Source of the DNA: Bacteroidales bacterium UBA1204
GTDB lineage: Bacteria; Bacteroidota; Bacteroidia; Bacteroidales; F082
Reading direction: 5' to 3'
Assembly (NCBI GenBank): GCA_002310075.1
Contig: DBXU01000134.1
Coordinates: forward strand, 14,866 to 25,571
DNA length: 10,706 nucleotides
Shown: positions 1-6,914 of the stretch, piece by piece
Position numbering within the stretch: the stretch's first letter is position 1
How the letters are laid out: each line of letters starts with the position of its first letter
Notes under the pieces: generated by a model
The model's input: only the letters and a program-made list of their open reading frames with translations
What the model was told of the DNA's origin: nothing
The model's database searches: none
Position numbers and translations under genes: made by a program

Positions 1-80
1 CGGTTGGCCATCTTACCCACCATATAGAGGGGTCCGTTGTCGCAATGCGCGATGTAGAGTTGGTTGTCTTCTGTATACAT
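1..80 (-). CDS. 5' end of an unidentified protein, cut by the window edge
   Basis: An ATG at 80 on the minus strand opens a frame that stays open for 26 codons to the left edge; it begins MYTEDNQLYIAHCDNG and continues PLYMVGKMANR. It starts 10 bp after the trmB stop codon on the same strand, so it is probably the next gene of that transcription unit. I do not recognise the family from so few residues. No signal peptide or membrane segment is visible in the part present. That it is a gene at all rests only on spacing, strand and an intact frame, and the rest lies outside the window. Confidence 0.45.
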   Translation of the reverse strand, partial: MYTEDNQLYIAHCDNGPLYMVGKMAN

Positions 81-90
81 AGCAATAGTT

Positions 91-774
91 TTATTTGTTG
101 ATTCTGAATCGGATATACTTTATCGTCAGTCCCTGATCGAGCCACATCTGCTCGTAGAAGGTACGAATGGTCTTTACCTCCATGGCTTCATCATTGGCGT
201 ATAAGTCATCGGTGGCATAGAGCAATGGCAAATCTTGTTTTTCCACCACGTCATGAAGCGTAAATTCATACATGATGGGGCTGTCCGTCTTCAGGTTGAG
301 AACGCCATCATGACGGACTATTTTTCTATAACGGTCGAGGAATTCAGGGGAAGTAAGACGATGCCGCGCATTGCGCACCCCTTCACCTGGATGCGGGTCA
401 GGGAAGGTAACCCAAATCTCGGCGACCTCGTCTTTAGAGAAAAAATGTTCAATTTGATCAATGCGTGCGCGAAGGAAGGCTACGTTTTTCATTCCTTCTT
501 CGTTGGATTGTTTCAACCCTCGCCATATGCGAGCTCCTTTGATGTCGACACCGATATAGTTGATTTCGGGATGTACACGTGCCAATCCGACTGTGTATTC
601 CCCTTTGCCACAGCCCAGCTCCAACACAATAGGGTTGTCGTTATGGAAAAAGTCTTCATGCCACTTTCCTTGCAGTGGAAAACCCTCTCCCATGATACGT
701 TCATAGCTGTATTCAAACAAGTTACCAAAGGTCTTGTTCTCAGCAAATCGTTCTAATTTATTCTTCTTCGACAC
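91..774 (-). CDS. trmB: tRNA (guanine-N7-)-methyltransferase TrmB
   Basis: This SAM-dependent cytoplasmic enzyme makes 7-methylguanosine at position 46 in the variable loop of tRNA. The sequence shows the Rossmann SAM-binding motif LELGCGKGEY (residues 51-60), GVDIKGAR (75-82), the family signature TFPDP (123-127), LKTD (161-164) and the C-terminal TIRTFYEQMW segment (about 202-211). Its 227 residues are normal for the family. The start is a GTG at 774; the first internal Met, residue 28, would remove the conserved KNKLERFAENKTF segment that heads the protein in relatives, so GTG is preferred. The loop after TFPDP reads HPGEGVRNARH rather than the more usual short basic stretch. The stop lies 10 bp before the next minus-strand frame, and the gene follows the HU/SPOR gene after an 18-bp gap. 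Confidence 0.95.
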   Translation of the reverse strand: MSKKNKLERFAENKTFGNLFEYSYERIMGEGFPLQGKWHEDFFHNDNPIVLELGCGKGEYTVGLARVHPEINYIGVDIKGARIWRGLKQSNEEGMKNVAFLRARIDQIEHFFSKDEVAEIWVTFPDPHPGEGVRNARHRLTSPEFLDRYRKIVRHDGVLNLKTDSPIMYEFTLHDVVEKQDLPLLYATDDLYANDEAMEVKTIRTFYEQMWLDQGLTIKYIRFRINK

Positions 775-792
775 AGTGTTGGTATTATTATA

Positions 793-1881
793 TCATTCTT
801 TTAAAATCCATGCCTTGTATTCGTCTGCCTTCCGAATCTCACGCAATGCTTCCATAGCCTCCTCATCACTAGAATAACGGCCGAATGCAACGAACCATTT
901 GGTTTTACGCTTTTCAACAAATGCTTGCGTATAGCCCTTGCTTCTCAAAGATGCGGCCAATCGTTCGGCATTGTCCTCTTGTGCGAAACAACCGGCAATA
1001 ATCCTAATGTTAGGTGTCTGTATCTCTTCGGCAGGTTGTGTTTCCTGCTCCAAAACGGGTTTTGTTTCTGGTTGGCTTACCTCCTCACCCTCTGAGTTGA
1101 CAGCAAGCGTGTCGGCAGCAGCTGCAGTAGCAGCAGTATCTTGTACCATCTCGGTAACACGTTCCCATAACGGAACATAAACAGGGACCGAATAAGTCTT
1201 GGGGGCATGCATCTCCGGAGTGATCACAGTATTGGCGGGCTTTCTTTTACCGAAATCGATGATCCGGAAATAGAACAAGGCGAAACACAGCCCAGCCAAG
1301 AGGAGTGCGGCCAAAAGAATCCAAAGCCATCCATGACGGTTTTCTCTTCCCTCTTCTTCCTCATGAACCGCTTTTTCGTCAACAGTGACTGGCGTATTCT
1401 TATCTTTCTGCTGTTGGGCAATCTCAGCCTTAATCTCGTCTTTCGACTTGGAACGATCAATGGGGGTGGGGGAAAAGTCGCATAAGCCGAAGGCGTCAGC
1501 ATTATAGTTGATGGTGTTCGACGGCTCAAAAGCCAAATCGCCCGCCCAATCATAATACAAGGTTCCAACATCCTTCAGCACCACCTTTTTCCCCGCCTTC
1601 AAGCTATTAAAGCAATCTGAAACGAACATTGCCAACAGCCTCCTAGCCTCTTCTTCGGGAATCTCATTCTTTTCAGCCATATAATGTACCACCAAATCGT
1701 TATCCTCCCTTAAGCCAGGATCGAACTCCAGCAAACAGGAGGGAGTGGTGAAATAGTTGGCCACCGGATTCACTTTAGCCGAGCAAGGCTTTTTTTGGAA
1801 GGCACCTAACCCTGGCACCACCAATGTGTCTCTGACAAACAAAAGATCCGATATGGCTTCAGCAATTGAAATCATGATCAT
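793..1881 (-). CDS. HU-CCDC81 and SPOR domain-containing membrane protein
   Basis: This single-pass inner-membrane protein has a cytoplasmic HU-like (CCDC81-type) N-terminus and a periplasmic SPOR domain, an arrangement known from Bacteroidetes. Two HU-like modules cover about residues 3-65 and 66-135 (GLGAF and LKDVGTLYY turns). A charged linker with EEEEGRENR precedes one transmembrane helix at about 184-206. A Pro/Glu/Ala-rich periplasmic linker then leads to a SPOR domain at about 291-360 (IRIIAGCFAQEDNAERLAASL, then WFVAFGRY). SPOR domains bind denuded peptidoglycan at division sites, so a role linking envelope septation to something in the cytoplasm is plausible but not shown. The ATG at 1881 overlaps the kdsB stop in an ATGA, suggesting translational coupling. 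A second ATG two codons on (1875) is equally possible as the start. Confidence 0.88.
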   Translation of the reverse strand: MIMISIAEAISDLLFVRDTLVVPGLGAFQKKPCSAKVNPVANYFTTPSCLLEFDPGLREDNDLVVHYMAEKNEIPEEEARRLLAMFVSDCFNSLKAGKKVVLKDVGTLYYDWAGDLAFEPSNTINYNADAFGLCDFSPTPIDRSKSKDEIKAEIAQQQKDKNTPVTVDEKAVHEEEEGRENRHGWLWILLAALLLAGLCFALFYFRIIDFGKRKPANTVITPEMHAPKTYSVPVYVPLWERVTEMVQDTAATAAAADTLAVNSEGEEVSQPETKPVLEQETQPAEEIQTPNIRIIAGCFAQEDNAERLAASLRSKGYTQAFVEKRKTKWFVAFGRYSSDEEAMEALREIRKADEYKAWILKE

Positions 1882-2627
1882 TTAGTATTATTATCGGCAA
1901 ATAATTCAGCTTTCTTGAGGTCGGAGGGAAGGTCGATGGACACGTTCTCCGAAGTGGTAATGCCCATGCGAATGGCCATTCCGTTTTCAAGCCAGCGCAA
2001 CTGTTCCAATGATTCGGCAAGTTCCAAGGGGGAAGGCTCCAACAAGGCCACCTTTCGAAGCGTCTCTGCACGATAGGCGTAAATACCGATATGCTTATAG
2101 AACGGGCCTTGTTTCAGCCAATCCTTCTTTTCAACGTTACGCATAAAAGGGATGGGGTTACGGCTAAAGTACAACGCTTGCCCGTTACCATCCATGACGA
2201 CCTTGACTGTATTAGGACTAAACAGCTCTTCTTCATCTTCAATGCGTTTGGCCAATGAAGCCAGCTGGACGCCTTCTTTGCAAATCAAATCAGCCATCTG
2301 GTCAATCTGTCGAGGGTTGATGAAAGGTTCATCACCTTGGATGTTCACCACGGCATCACATGGTACTGTAAGCAGGTCCATGGCCTCGCGACAGCGGTCG
2401 GTGCCGCTGCGATGATTGGGATCCGTCAATACATATTTCCCTCCAAAGCTCATCACCTCGTCGGCAATACGCACATCGTCGGTGGCCACCACTACATCAT
2501 CCAACTTCGCCTTCCAGGCTTGCTCACACACACGACGAATCATCGTCTTCCCTTGTATCAAAGCCAAAGGCTTACCGGGAAAACGCGTTGACGCATATCT
2601 GGCGGGTATGATTCCTACAACTCTCAT
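1878..2627 (-). CDS. kdsB: 3-deoxy-manno-octulosonate cytidylyltransferase (CMP-Kdo synthetase)
   Basis: KdsB activates Kdo with CTP to CMP-Kdo, the donor for the inner core of lipopolysaccharide, in the cytoplasm. Visible signatures are the nucleotide-binding N-terminus GIIPARYASTRFPGKPL (5-21), HRSGTDR (72-78) and NIQGDEPF (95-102), whose Asp99 corresponds to the metal-binding residue of this cytidylyltransferase fold. The 249 residues match the usual length, and the ATG at 2627 gives the expected MRVVGIIPAR beginning. It begins 2 bp after the deoxynucleoside kinase stop and ends in an ATGA overlap with the HU/SPOR gene, so the three are very probably one transcript. With the LptF/LptG-type permease upstream, the cluster has an LPS-biogenesis flavour. 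Confidence 0.97.
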   Translation of the reverse strand: MRVVGIIPARYASTRFPGKPLALIQGKTMIRRVCEQAWKAKLDDVVVATDDVRIADEVMSFGGKYVLTDPNHRSGTDRCREAMDLLTVPCDAVVNIQGDEPFINPRQIDQMADLICKEGVQLASLAKRIEDEEELFSPNTVKVVMDGNGQALYFSRNPIPFMRNVEKKDWLKQGPFYKHIGIYAYRAETLRKVALLEPSPLELAESLEQLRWLENGMAIRMGITTSENVSIDLPSDLKKAELFADNNTK

Positions 2628-2629
2628 TT

Positions 2630-3241
2630 TTAAAACAAGCCATTCAGCGAGCCTTCAATTCGGTCGACGATGGTACTGAGATCTTCTGGGTTTTCAAGCT
2701 CGAGGTCATCGGTATCCACAATCAGCAATTTGCCATCATTGTAATGGCTTATCCATTCCTCATAACGTTCGTTGAGGTTGGTCAAGTAACTGATGCTGAT
2801 TGACTGTTCAAATTCGCGGTTGCGCTTTGCAATATGGCGAATCAGCGTGGGCACGGAAGCCCTAAGATAGATCAACAAGTCTGGTGGTTGCAGAAACTTG
2901 GTCATCAGTTCGAACAGCGACTGGTAGTTTTCATAATCACGGGTTTCCATCAGCCCCATGGAATAGAGGTTGGCTGCAAAAATATGAGCGTCCTCGTAGA
3001 TGGTACGGTCTTGTATGACATCTTCGCCACTGTTACGGATATCCATTACCTGTCGGAAACGGCTGTTGAGGAAAAATATCTGAATGTTGAACGACCAACG
3101 CTGCATGTCTTCGTAAAAGCTGTCCAAATAGGGATTATGCTCCACCTCCTCAAAATGAGGCGTCCAATTAAAATGCTTGGCCAATAGACGAGTCAATGTC
3201 GTTTTACCAGATCCTATGTTTCCTGCTATTGCAATATGCAT
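2630..3241 (-). CDS. Deoxynucleoside kinase (dNK/dGK-dCK family)
   Basis: This cytoplasmic kinase of the deoxynucleoside salvage family phosphorylates deoxynucleosides using ATP; the exact base preference cannot be read from sequence. It shows the P-loop GNIGSGKTT (7-15), the substrate-side EEVEHNPYLDSFYED segment (31-45), the DRTIYED motif (78-84, equivalent to the DRS motif), and the arginine-rich lid RNREFEQSISISYL (140-153). The length of 203 residues is typical of bacterial members. The ATG at 3241 places the P-loop at the expected position. A 117-bp AT-rich gap separates it from the permease upstream, so it may have its own promoter; downstream, kdsB follows after 2 bp. Only one such kinase is present here, whereas I recall tandem pairs in some relatives. 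Confidence 0.93.
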   Translation of the reverse strand: MHIAIAGNIGSGKTTLTRLLAKHFNWTPHFEEVEHNPYLDSFYEDMQRWSFNIQIFFLNSRFRQVMDIRNSGEDVIQDRTIYEDAHIFAANLYSMGLMETRDYENYQSLFELMTKFLQPPDLLIYLRASVPTLIRHIAKRNREFEQSISISYLTNLNERYEEWISHYNDGKLLIVDTDDLELENPEDLSTIVDRIEGSLNGLF

Positions 3242-3272
3242 ATCGCTTTTGTTTTAAGGTGAAATGAAGTTG

Positions 3273-3280
3273 CTAAAATA
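3273..3280 (-). promoter_or_regulatory. Possible -7 box for the deoxynucleoside kinase-kdsB unit
   Basis: TATTTTAG on the minus strand differs from the Bacteroidetes box TAnnTTTG at one position and lies 31 nt before the kinase ATG in the only sizeable gap (3242-3358) of the left cluster. No good TTTG element sits at the 19-21 nt spacing, so this is weak. The rest of the gap is AT-rich with homopolymer runs and no clear hairpin. Confidence 0.28.
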
Positions 3281-3358
3281 AAGAAAAGTCAGGAAAGAAA
3301 CCCTATTTTTTTTGAAAAAAGAGCATTTCTTTGTTTCTCAACAATTTATGAACCTTTC

Positions 3359-4438
3359 TTATTTAGGCGCCTTGAGCAAAAGAAAAATACCCAAAACGCA
3401 GAAAATGAGATTGGGGATCCAGGCGGCCAAGAAGGGAGACAACTCCCCGGAGATGGCAAACGTCTTCGATATCTGCATGAACAAGATATAAGAAAAGGCA
3501 ATGGCTATGCCAATTCCAAGATGCATACCTATACCTCCCCTTATCTTACGGCTCGACAAAGCGGCTCCAATAAGGGTCAAGATCAGGATGGCAGCAGGTG
3601 AGGCCATGCGTTGATTCATTTCCACCTGATAGGCTTTTACGCCTTCAGAACCTTTGGCTTTCATGCGCTGGATATGATCTCGAAGTTCAAAAAAATCCAT
3701 TTCTTCAAAATCCTCTTTCATCTTGTAAAAGTCTGTCGGAAGTAGATTCAAGACTGTATCGAGATACCTCCCCTGAACGATGGATTCCTCTCCTCCTTCG
3801 ATATAACGAAACGTGTAAGGATCGATGCGCCAATGGTTGGGCGCAAGAGTATCGTGATATAATATATCGCCAACTGCCTTAAACTTCAACTCGGTGCCAT
3901 CATATTTCTCCCAACTAAACCTATAGCCAAGGTCTTTCTTGATATGATAGGTCTCAACATAGACAAACTCATCTTTTGCAACTTGTATGTGGATGTTACG
4001 CCCTCCACTTTGAGTGAGTTGCTCCATATACTCATCTTTAAACTGTCTTCTAATCTCATTAGTATTGGGAATCAAGAAGTTACTCAAATACAAGGACAAC
4101 ATGGCCAAAGTCAAAGCCGCCAATATATAGGGATAGAGGAGCCGCCAGAAACTGACACCGCTACTCAAAATGGCGATGATTTCGGTATGGATGGCCATCT
4201 TTGAGGTGAAAAACACCACAGCAATGAAAGTAAAAAGATAGATGTAAAGATTTATATAATAAGGGATTGACATGACATAGTAATTCAGCAGAACCTTTTG
4301 CCACGGGGCATTATGCCGCAGAAAACTATCAATGTTTTCAGACAAGTCTATGATGATCACGATAAGGATAAGCATCGTGATGGCAAAGAAAAAGGTGCCG
4401 ATAAACTTCTTGAAAATATATCTGTCAATCTTTTTCAT
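3359..4438 (-). CDS. LptF/LptG family permease (LPS export)
   Basis: This inner-membrane subunit belongs to the YjgP/YjgQ family; LptF and LptG pair with the ATPase LptB to extract LPS and pass it to the periplasmic bridge. The 359-residue protein has the family layout: three N-terminal membrane segments (about 10-32, 54-78, 98-121), a periplasmic beta-rich domain (about 122-270), and three C-terminal segments (about 279-296, 303-324, 333-356). The N-terminus MKKIDRYIFKKFIGTFFFAI is characteristic, with the amphipathic IDRYI coupling helix ahead of the first membrane segment. Whether it is the F or G partner cannot be decided here and no second copy is in the window. Its ATG at 4438 abuts the tgt stop with no spacer (TAG then ATG), indicating coupling to tgt. 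Confidence 0.93.
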   Translation of the reverse strand: MKKIDRYIFKKFIGTFFFAITMLILIVIIIDLSENIDSFLRHNAPWQKVLLNYYVMSIPYYINLYIYLFTFIAVVFFTSKMAIHTEIIAILSSGVSFWRLLYPYILAALTLAMLSLYLSNFLIPNTNEIRRQFKDEYMEQLTQSGGRNIHIQVAKDEFVYVETYHIKKDLGYRFSWEKYDGTELKFKAVGDILYHDTLAPNHWRIDPYTFRYIEGGEESIVQGRYLDTVLNLLPTDFYKMKEDFEEMDFFELRDHIQRMKAKGSEGVKAYQVEMNQRMASPAAILILTLIGAALSSRKIRGGIGMHLGIGIAIAFSYILFMQISKTFAISGELSPFLAAWIPNLIFCVLGIFLLLKAPK

Positions 4439-5572
4439 CTACAATCGTTTGGTAACCTTAGCCAGGGTGAGATCCCTCCAATTGGTGAAATCGCCTTCGA
4501 TGATATGCTTACGTGCCTCACGAACCAGCCAAAGATAAAACGCAATGTTGTGAAGGCTGGCAATCATAGGGCCAAGTATCTCACCCGCCACAAAGAGATG
4601 ACGCAAATAAGCTCTAGAATATTGTGCATCTACAAAAGTATCGCCGTTGGGGTCGACAGGAGAAAAATCATACTTCCACTTTTCGTTCTTCAAGTTGATG
4701 ATGCCTTCCGATGTAAAAATCATCCCATTACGTCCATTCCGTGTTGGCATGACACAATCAAACATATCGACGCCGCGCGAGATACCTTCCAAGATATTGG
4801 CCGGTGTGCCAACGCCCATCAAATAGCGAGGCTTGTCCTTGGGCAAAATGGAATTGACCAGTTCGATCATTTCATACATCTTCTCAGTCGGTTCTCCGAC
4901 CGCCAGTCCTCCAATAGCATTGCCATCGGCGCCTTTGGAGGCGATATACTCCGCAGAGCGTTCGCGCAAATCACGATACACACACCCTTGAACGATGGGA
5001 AACAAGGCTTGCTCATAACCATACTTAGGTTCTGTGGCATTGAAGCGTTCGACACAACGGTCAAGCCAACGATGGGTAAGTTCCATGGATTGTTTGGCGT
5101 AATTGTAATCAGCCGTCCCAGGGGTACATTCATCGAATGCCATCATGATGTCGGCACCTATACTGCGCTCAATGTCCATAACCTTTTCAGGCGTAAAGAG
5201 ATGGCGCGACCCGTCGATATGGGATTGGAAGGTCACCCCTTCCTCCTTCATCTTACGAATTCCAGTAAGCGAGAACACTTGAAAGCCACCGCTATCCGTA
5301 AGAATAGGCCTGTCCCAACCATTGAACTTATGAAGTCCCCCTGCAGCTTCAAGCACATCCAGACCCGGCCTCAAATAGAGATGGTAGGTATTGCCCAATA
5401 TGATTTGGGCTTTCGCCTCTTCTCTCACATCACGAATATGGCATGCCTTCACCGTGCCAGCCGTACCGACCGGCATGAAAATAGGCGTCTCTATCGGCCC
5501 ATGGCCAGTTTGAAGAACGCCCGCTCGGGCGGCGCTTCTGGGATCGTTGGCAGCAATGCTAAAACTCAACAT
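4439..5572 (-). CDS. tgt: tRNA-guanine transglycosylase (queuine tRNA-ribosyltransferase)
   Basis: Tgt exchanges the wobble guanine-34 of GUN-anticodon tRNAs for the queuosine precursor preQ1 through a covalent enzyme-tRNA intermediate. The 377-residue TIM-barrel protein keeps the catalytic residues: Asp93 in LTDSGGFQ, Asp147 in AFDECTP, the VQG loop (194-196), GGLAVGE (221-227), and the nucleophile Asp272 in DMFDCVMPTR. The C-terminal zinc site is odd. By alignment with the Zymomonas enzyme (ligands Cys318, Cys320, Cys323, His349) the three cysteines are Gly310, Thr312 and Asp315 here, with only His341 retained. The surrounding YSRAYLRHLF and the frame are intact, so this is a variant and not decay. 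The ATG at 5572 lies 16 nt after a perfect -7 box. The permease follows with zero spacing. Confidence 0.97.
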   Translation of the reverse strand: MLSFSIAANDPRSAARAGVLQTGHGPIETPIFMPVGTAGTVKACHIRDVREEAKAQIILGNTYHLYLRPGLDVLEAAGGLHKFNGWDRPILTDSGGFQVFSLTGIRKMKEEGVTFQSHIDGSRHLFTPEKVMDIERSIGADIMMAFDECTPGTADYNYAKQSMELTHRWLDRCVERFNATEPKYGYEQALFPIVQGCVYRDLRERSAEYIASKGADGNAIGGLAVGEPTEKMYEMIELVNSILPKDKPRYLMGVGTPANILEGISRGVDMFDCVMPTRNGRNGMIFTSEGIINLKNEKWKYDFSPVDPNGDTFVDAQYSRAYLRHLFVAGEILGPMIASLHNIAFYLWLVREARKHIIEGDFTNWRDLTLAKVTKRL

Positions 5573-5588
5573 GTTTTCTTATTTTTTG

Positions 5589-5596
5589 CAAAAATA
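5589..5596 (-). promoter_or_regulatory. -7 promoter box for tgt
   Basis: TATTTTTG on the minus strand matches the Bacteroidetes TAnnTTTG box exactly and ends 16 nt before the tgt ATG, which implies a very short leader. I do not see a convincing TTTG -33 element at 19-21 nt spacing. This probably drives tgt and the permease, possibly further. Confidence 0.6.
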
Positions 5597-5644
5597 ATAC
5601 ATTTTTCAATACAATTTATCCGTGTCACATATCAACTATTTTTC

Positions 5645-5652
5645 TATCTTTG
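5645..5652 (+). promoter_or_regulatory. -7 promoter box for the glycosyltransferase
   Basis: TATCTTTG followed by CA is an exact TAnnTTTG match, 48 bp from the divergent tgt box. It lies within the first codons of the longest open frame of the glycosyltransferase gene (GTG at 5622) and 23 nt before an in-frame GTG at 5676, which argues that translation begins at 5676. The -33 region is not convincing. Confidence 0.6.
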
Positions 5653-5675
5653 CAATCACTAATAATACAACAGCC

Positions 5676-6839
5676 GTGCATATCGTCTTTCACTATAACA
5701 GTTTAAGTTTCATTATATTAATCTGTTTCCTCTTTTGTTTGTTTCTTCAACTGCTCTATCATTGGGCTTTCTTTTCTCGTGTAGCTTTTTACAAGAAAAA
5801 GAATGCTGTAAAAACTGACAACGAGCTTGAACCTGTTTCTGTCGTCATATGTGCACGAGACGCCTATGAATATCTTGTTGACATCCTTTCGGCATTGTTG
5901 AATCAAGACTATCCTGACTATGAAATCGTCATTGTTAACGATTGTTCCGAGGACGAGACAGAAGAGTTCTTGAAGAACATTGAGCGTAAAGAGCCCAAAA
6001 TCAAGGCCGTTCAGCTTCGTCAACATCTTAACTTCTTCAACGGCAAGAAGTTCCCGCTTTCCATGGGCATCAAATCAGCCTCCAATGATTTGTTGGTGCT
6101 TACGGATTGTAATTGCATGCCCAATAACGACCAATGGCTTCGTAGTGTTGTTGAATGTTACAAGACACATACTGAAGTGGTTATCGGCTATAGTCCTTAT
6201 GTACGCCGCAAAACGTTGTTCAACAAACTCATCCGTTTTGACGCCTTGCGTCAGGGCATGTTCTACCTCTCTGCTGCTTTGAGCAAGCATCCCTACATGG
6301 GTGTTGGCAAGAATTTGTCGTATCGTAAAGAGTTGTTTTACAGAAACAAAGGTTTTACATCCCATTACACCACTTCTGTCGGTGACGACGACATCTTCAT
6401 CAGTCAGGTAGCCACCAAGAAAAACACCGAGGTGCTGATCGATGCCAACAATATCATTACCACGGCAGCCCCCAACAATTTCAGGCTGTGGATGCGCCAG
6501 AAAAGCAGTCGTTATTCCACTTTCTCACATTACAAAATGGGCACCAAGGTGTCGCAATGTGTTTTCTTATGGTCGCAGTTTTTGTTTTATGCCTCGTTCA
6601 TAGCTTTGTTTTGCATGCCTCCTGCCTTTAGTTCAACTTGGGGGTCGGTTGCTTATTACAGTATATTATTAGTGTTGTTCCTGCTTCGTTATGGCACGCA
6701 ACTGTTCATCTACCACAAAGCTTCTTTGAAGCTAGGAGAGAAAGGGCTTTTGAGCGGTCTGTTTTTCTACGACCTCTTCTTCACTTTCATGACTCCTTTG
6801 TTGCGGCTCATGGGAAGGATGAACATTGGGGTAGAGTGA
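5676..6839 (+). CDS. Membrane-anchored family 2 glycosyltransferase
   Basis: This GT2 (GT-A fold) enzyme presumably transfers a sugar from a nucleotide donor to an envelope polysaccharide or lipid; donor and acceptor are unknown. From the GTG at 5676 it has 387 residues: an N-terminal membrane helix (about 9-33), then the catalytic domain with PVSVVICARD (53-62), YEIVIVNDCSEDET (82-95), LTDCNC (142-147) where GT2 enzymes usually carry a DxD-type metal motif, VGDDDIF (235-241) as the likely catalytic-base region, and RQKSSRYST (274-282) resembling the Q/RxxRW acceptor motif. About three membrane segments close the protein (297-315, 324-340, 356-375), as in processive or lipid-acceptor transferases. 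A frame extension to a GTG at 5622 exists but would begin upstream of the promoter box. It is divergent from tgt and converges on rny. Confidence 0.88.
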   Translation: MHIVFHYNSLSFIILICFLFCLFLQLLYHWAFFSRVAFYKKKNAVKTDNELEPVSVVICARDAYEYLVDILSALLNQDYPDYEIVIVNDCSEDETEEFLKNIERKEPKIKAVQLRQHLNFFNGKKFPLSMGIKSASNDLLVLTDCNCMPNNDQWLRSVVECYKTHTEVVIGYSPYVRRKTLFNKLIRFDALRQGMFYLSAALSKHPYMGVGKNLSYRKELFYRNKGFTSHYTTSVGDDDIFISQVATKKNTEVLIDANNIITTAAPNNFRLWMRQKSSRYSTFSHYKMGTKVSQCVFLWSQFLFYASFIALFCMPPAFSSTWGSVAYYSILLVLFLLRYGTQLFIYHKASLKLGEKGLLSGLFFYDLFFTFMTPLLRLMGRMNIGVE

Positions 6840-6858
6840 TAAAAAAACACAATAAAAC

Positions 6859-6888
6859 AAGAAAGGCTATCTTTGGATAGCCTTTCTT
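6859..6888. terminator. Bidirectional intrinsic terminator
   Basis: A perfect 13-bp inverted repeat (arms 6859-6871 and 6876-6888) encloses the 4-nt loop TTTG, with a GGCTATC core. The arm ends read AAGAAA and TTTCTT, so transcripts from either strand end the hairpin in a U-rich run; on the minus strand a T7 run (6841-6847) follows further on. It sits between the convergent glycosyltransferase (stop at 6839) and rny (stop at 6915) and can end both. Confidence 0.88.
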
Positions 6889-6914
6889 CATTTAAACAGG
6901 AGTCTTTCCGTTAA

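Noticed and set aside
235..756. 173-codon plus-strand frame opposite trmB
   Set aside because: It is a shadow of trmB, whose SAM-binding and PDP motifs are clear.
4298..5662. 454-codon open frame on the plus strand opposite tgt and the permease
   Set aside because: It runs antisense across two strongly supported genes and their junction, and its product is rich in His/Arg/Ile with no recognisable motif. It is the mirror of the tgt/permease codon pattern.
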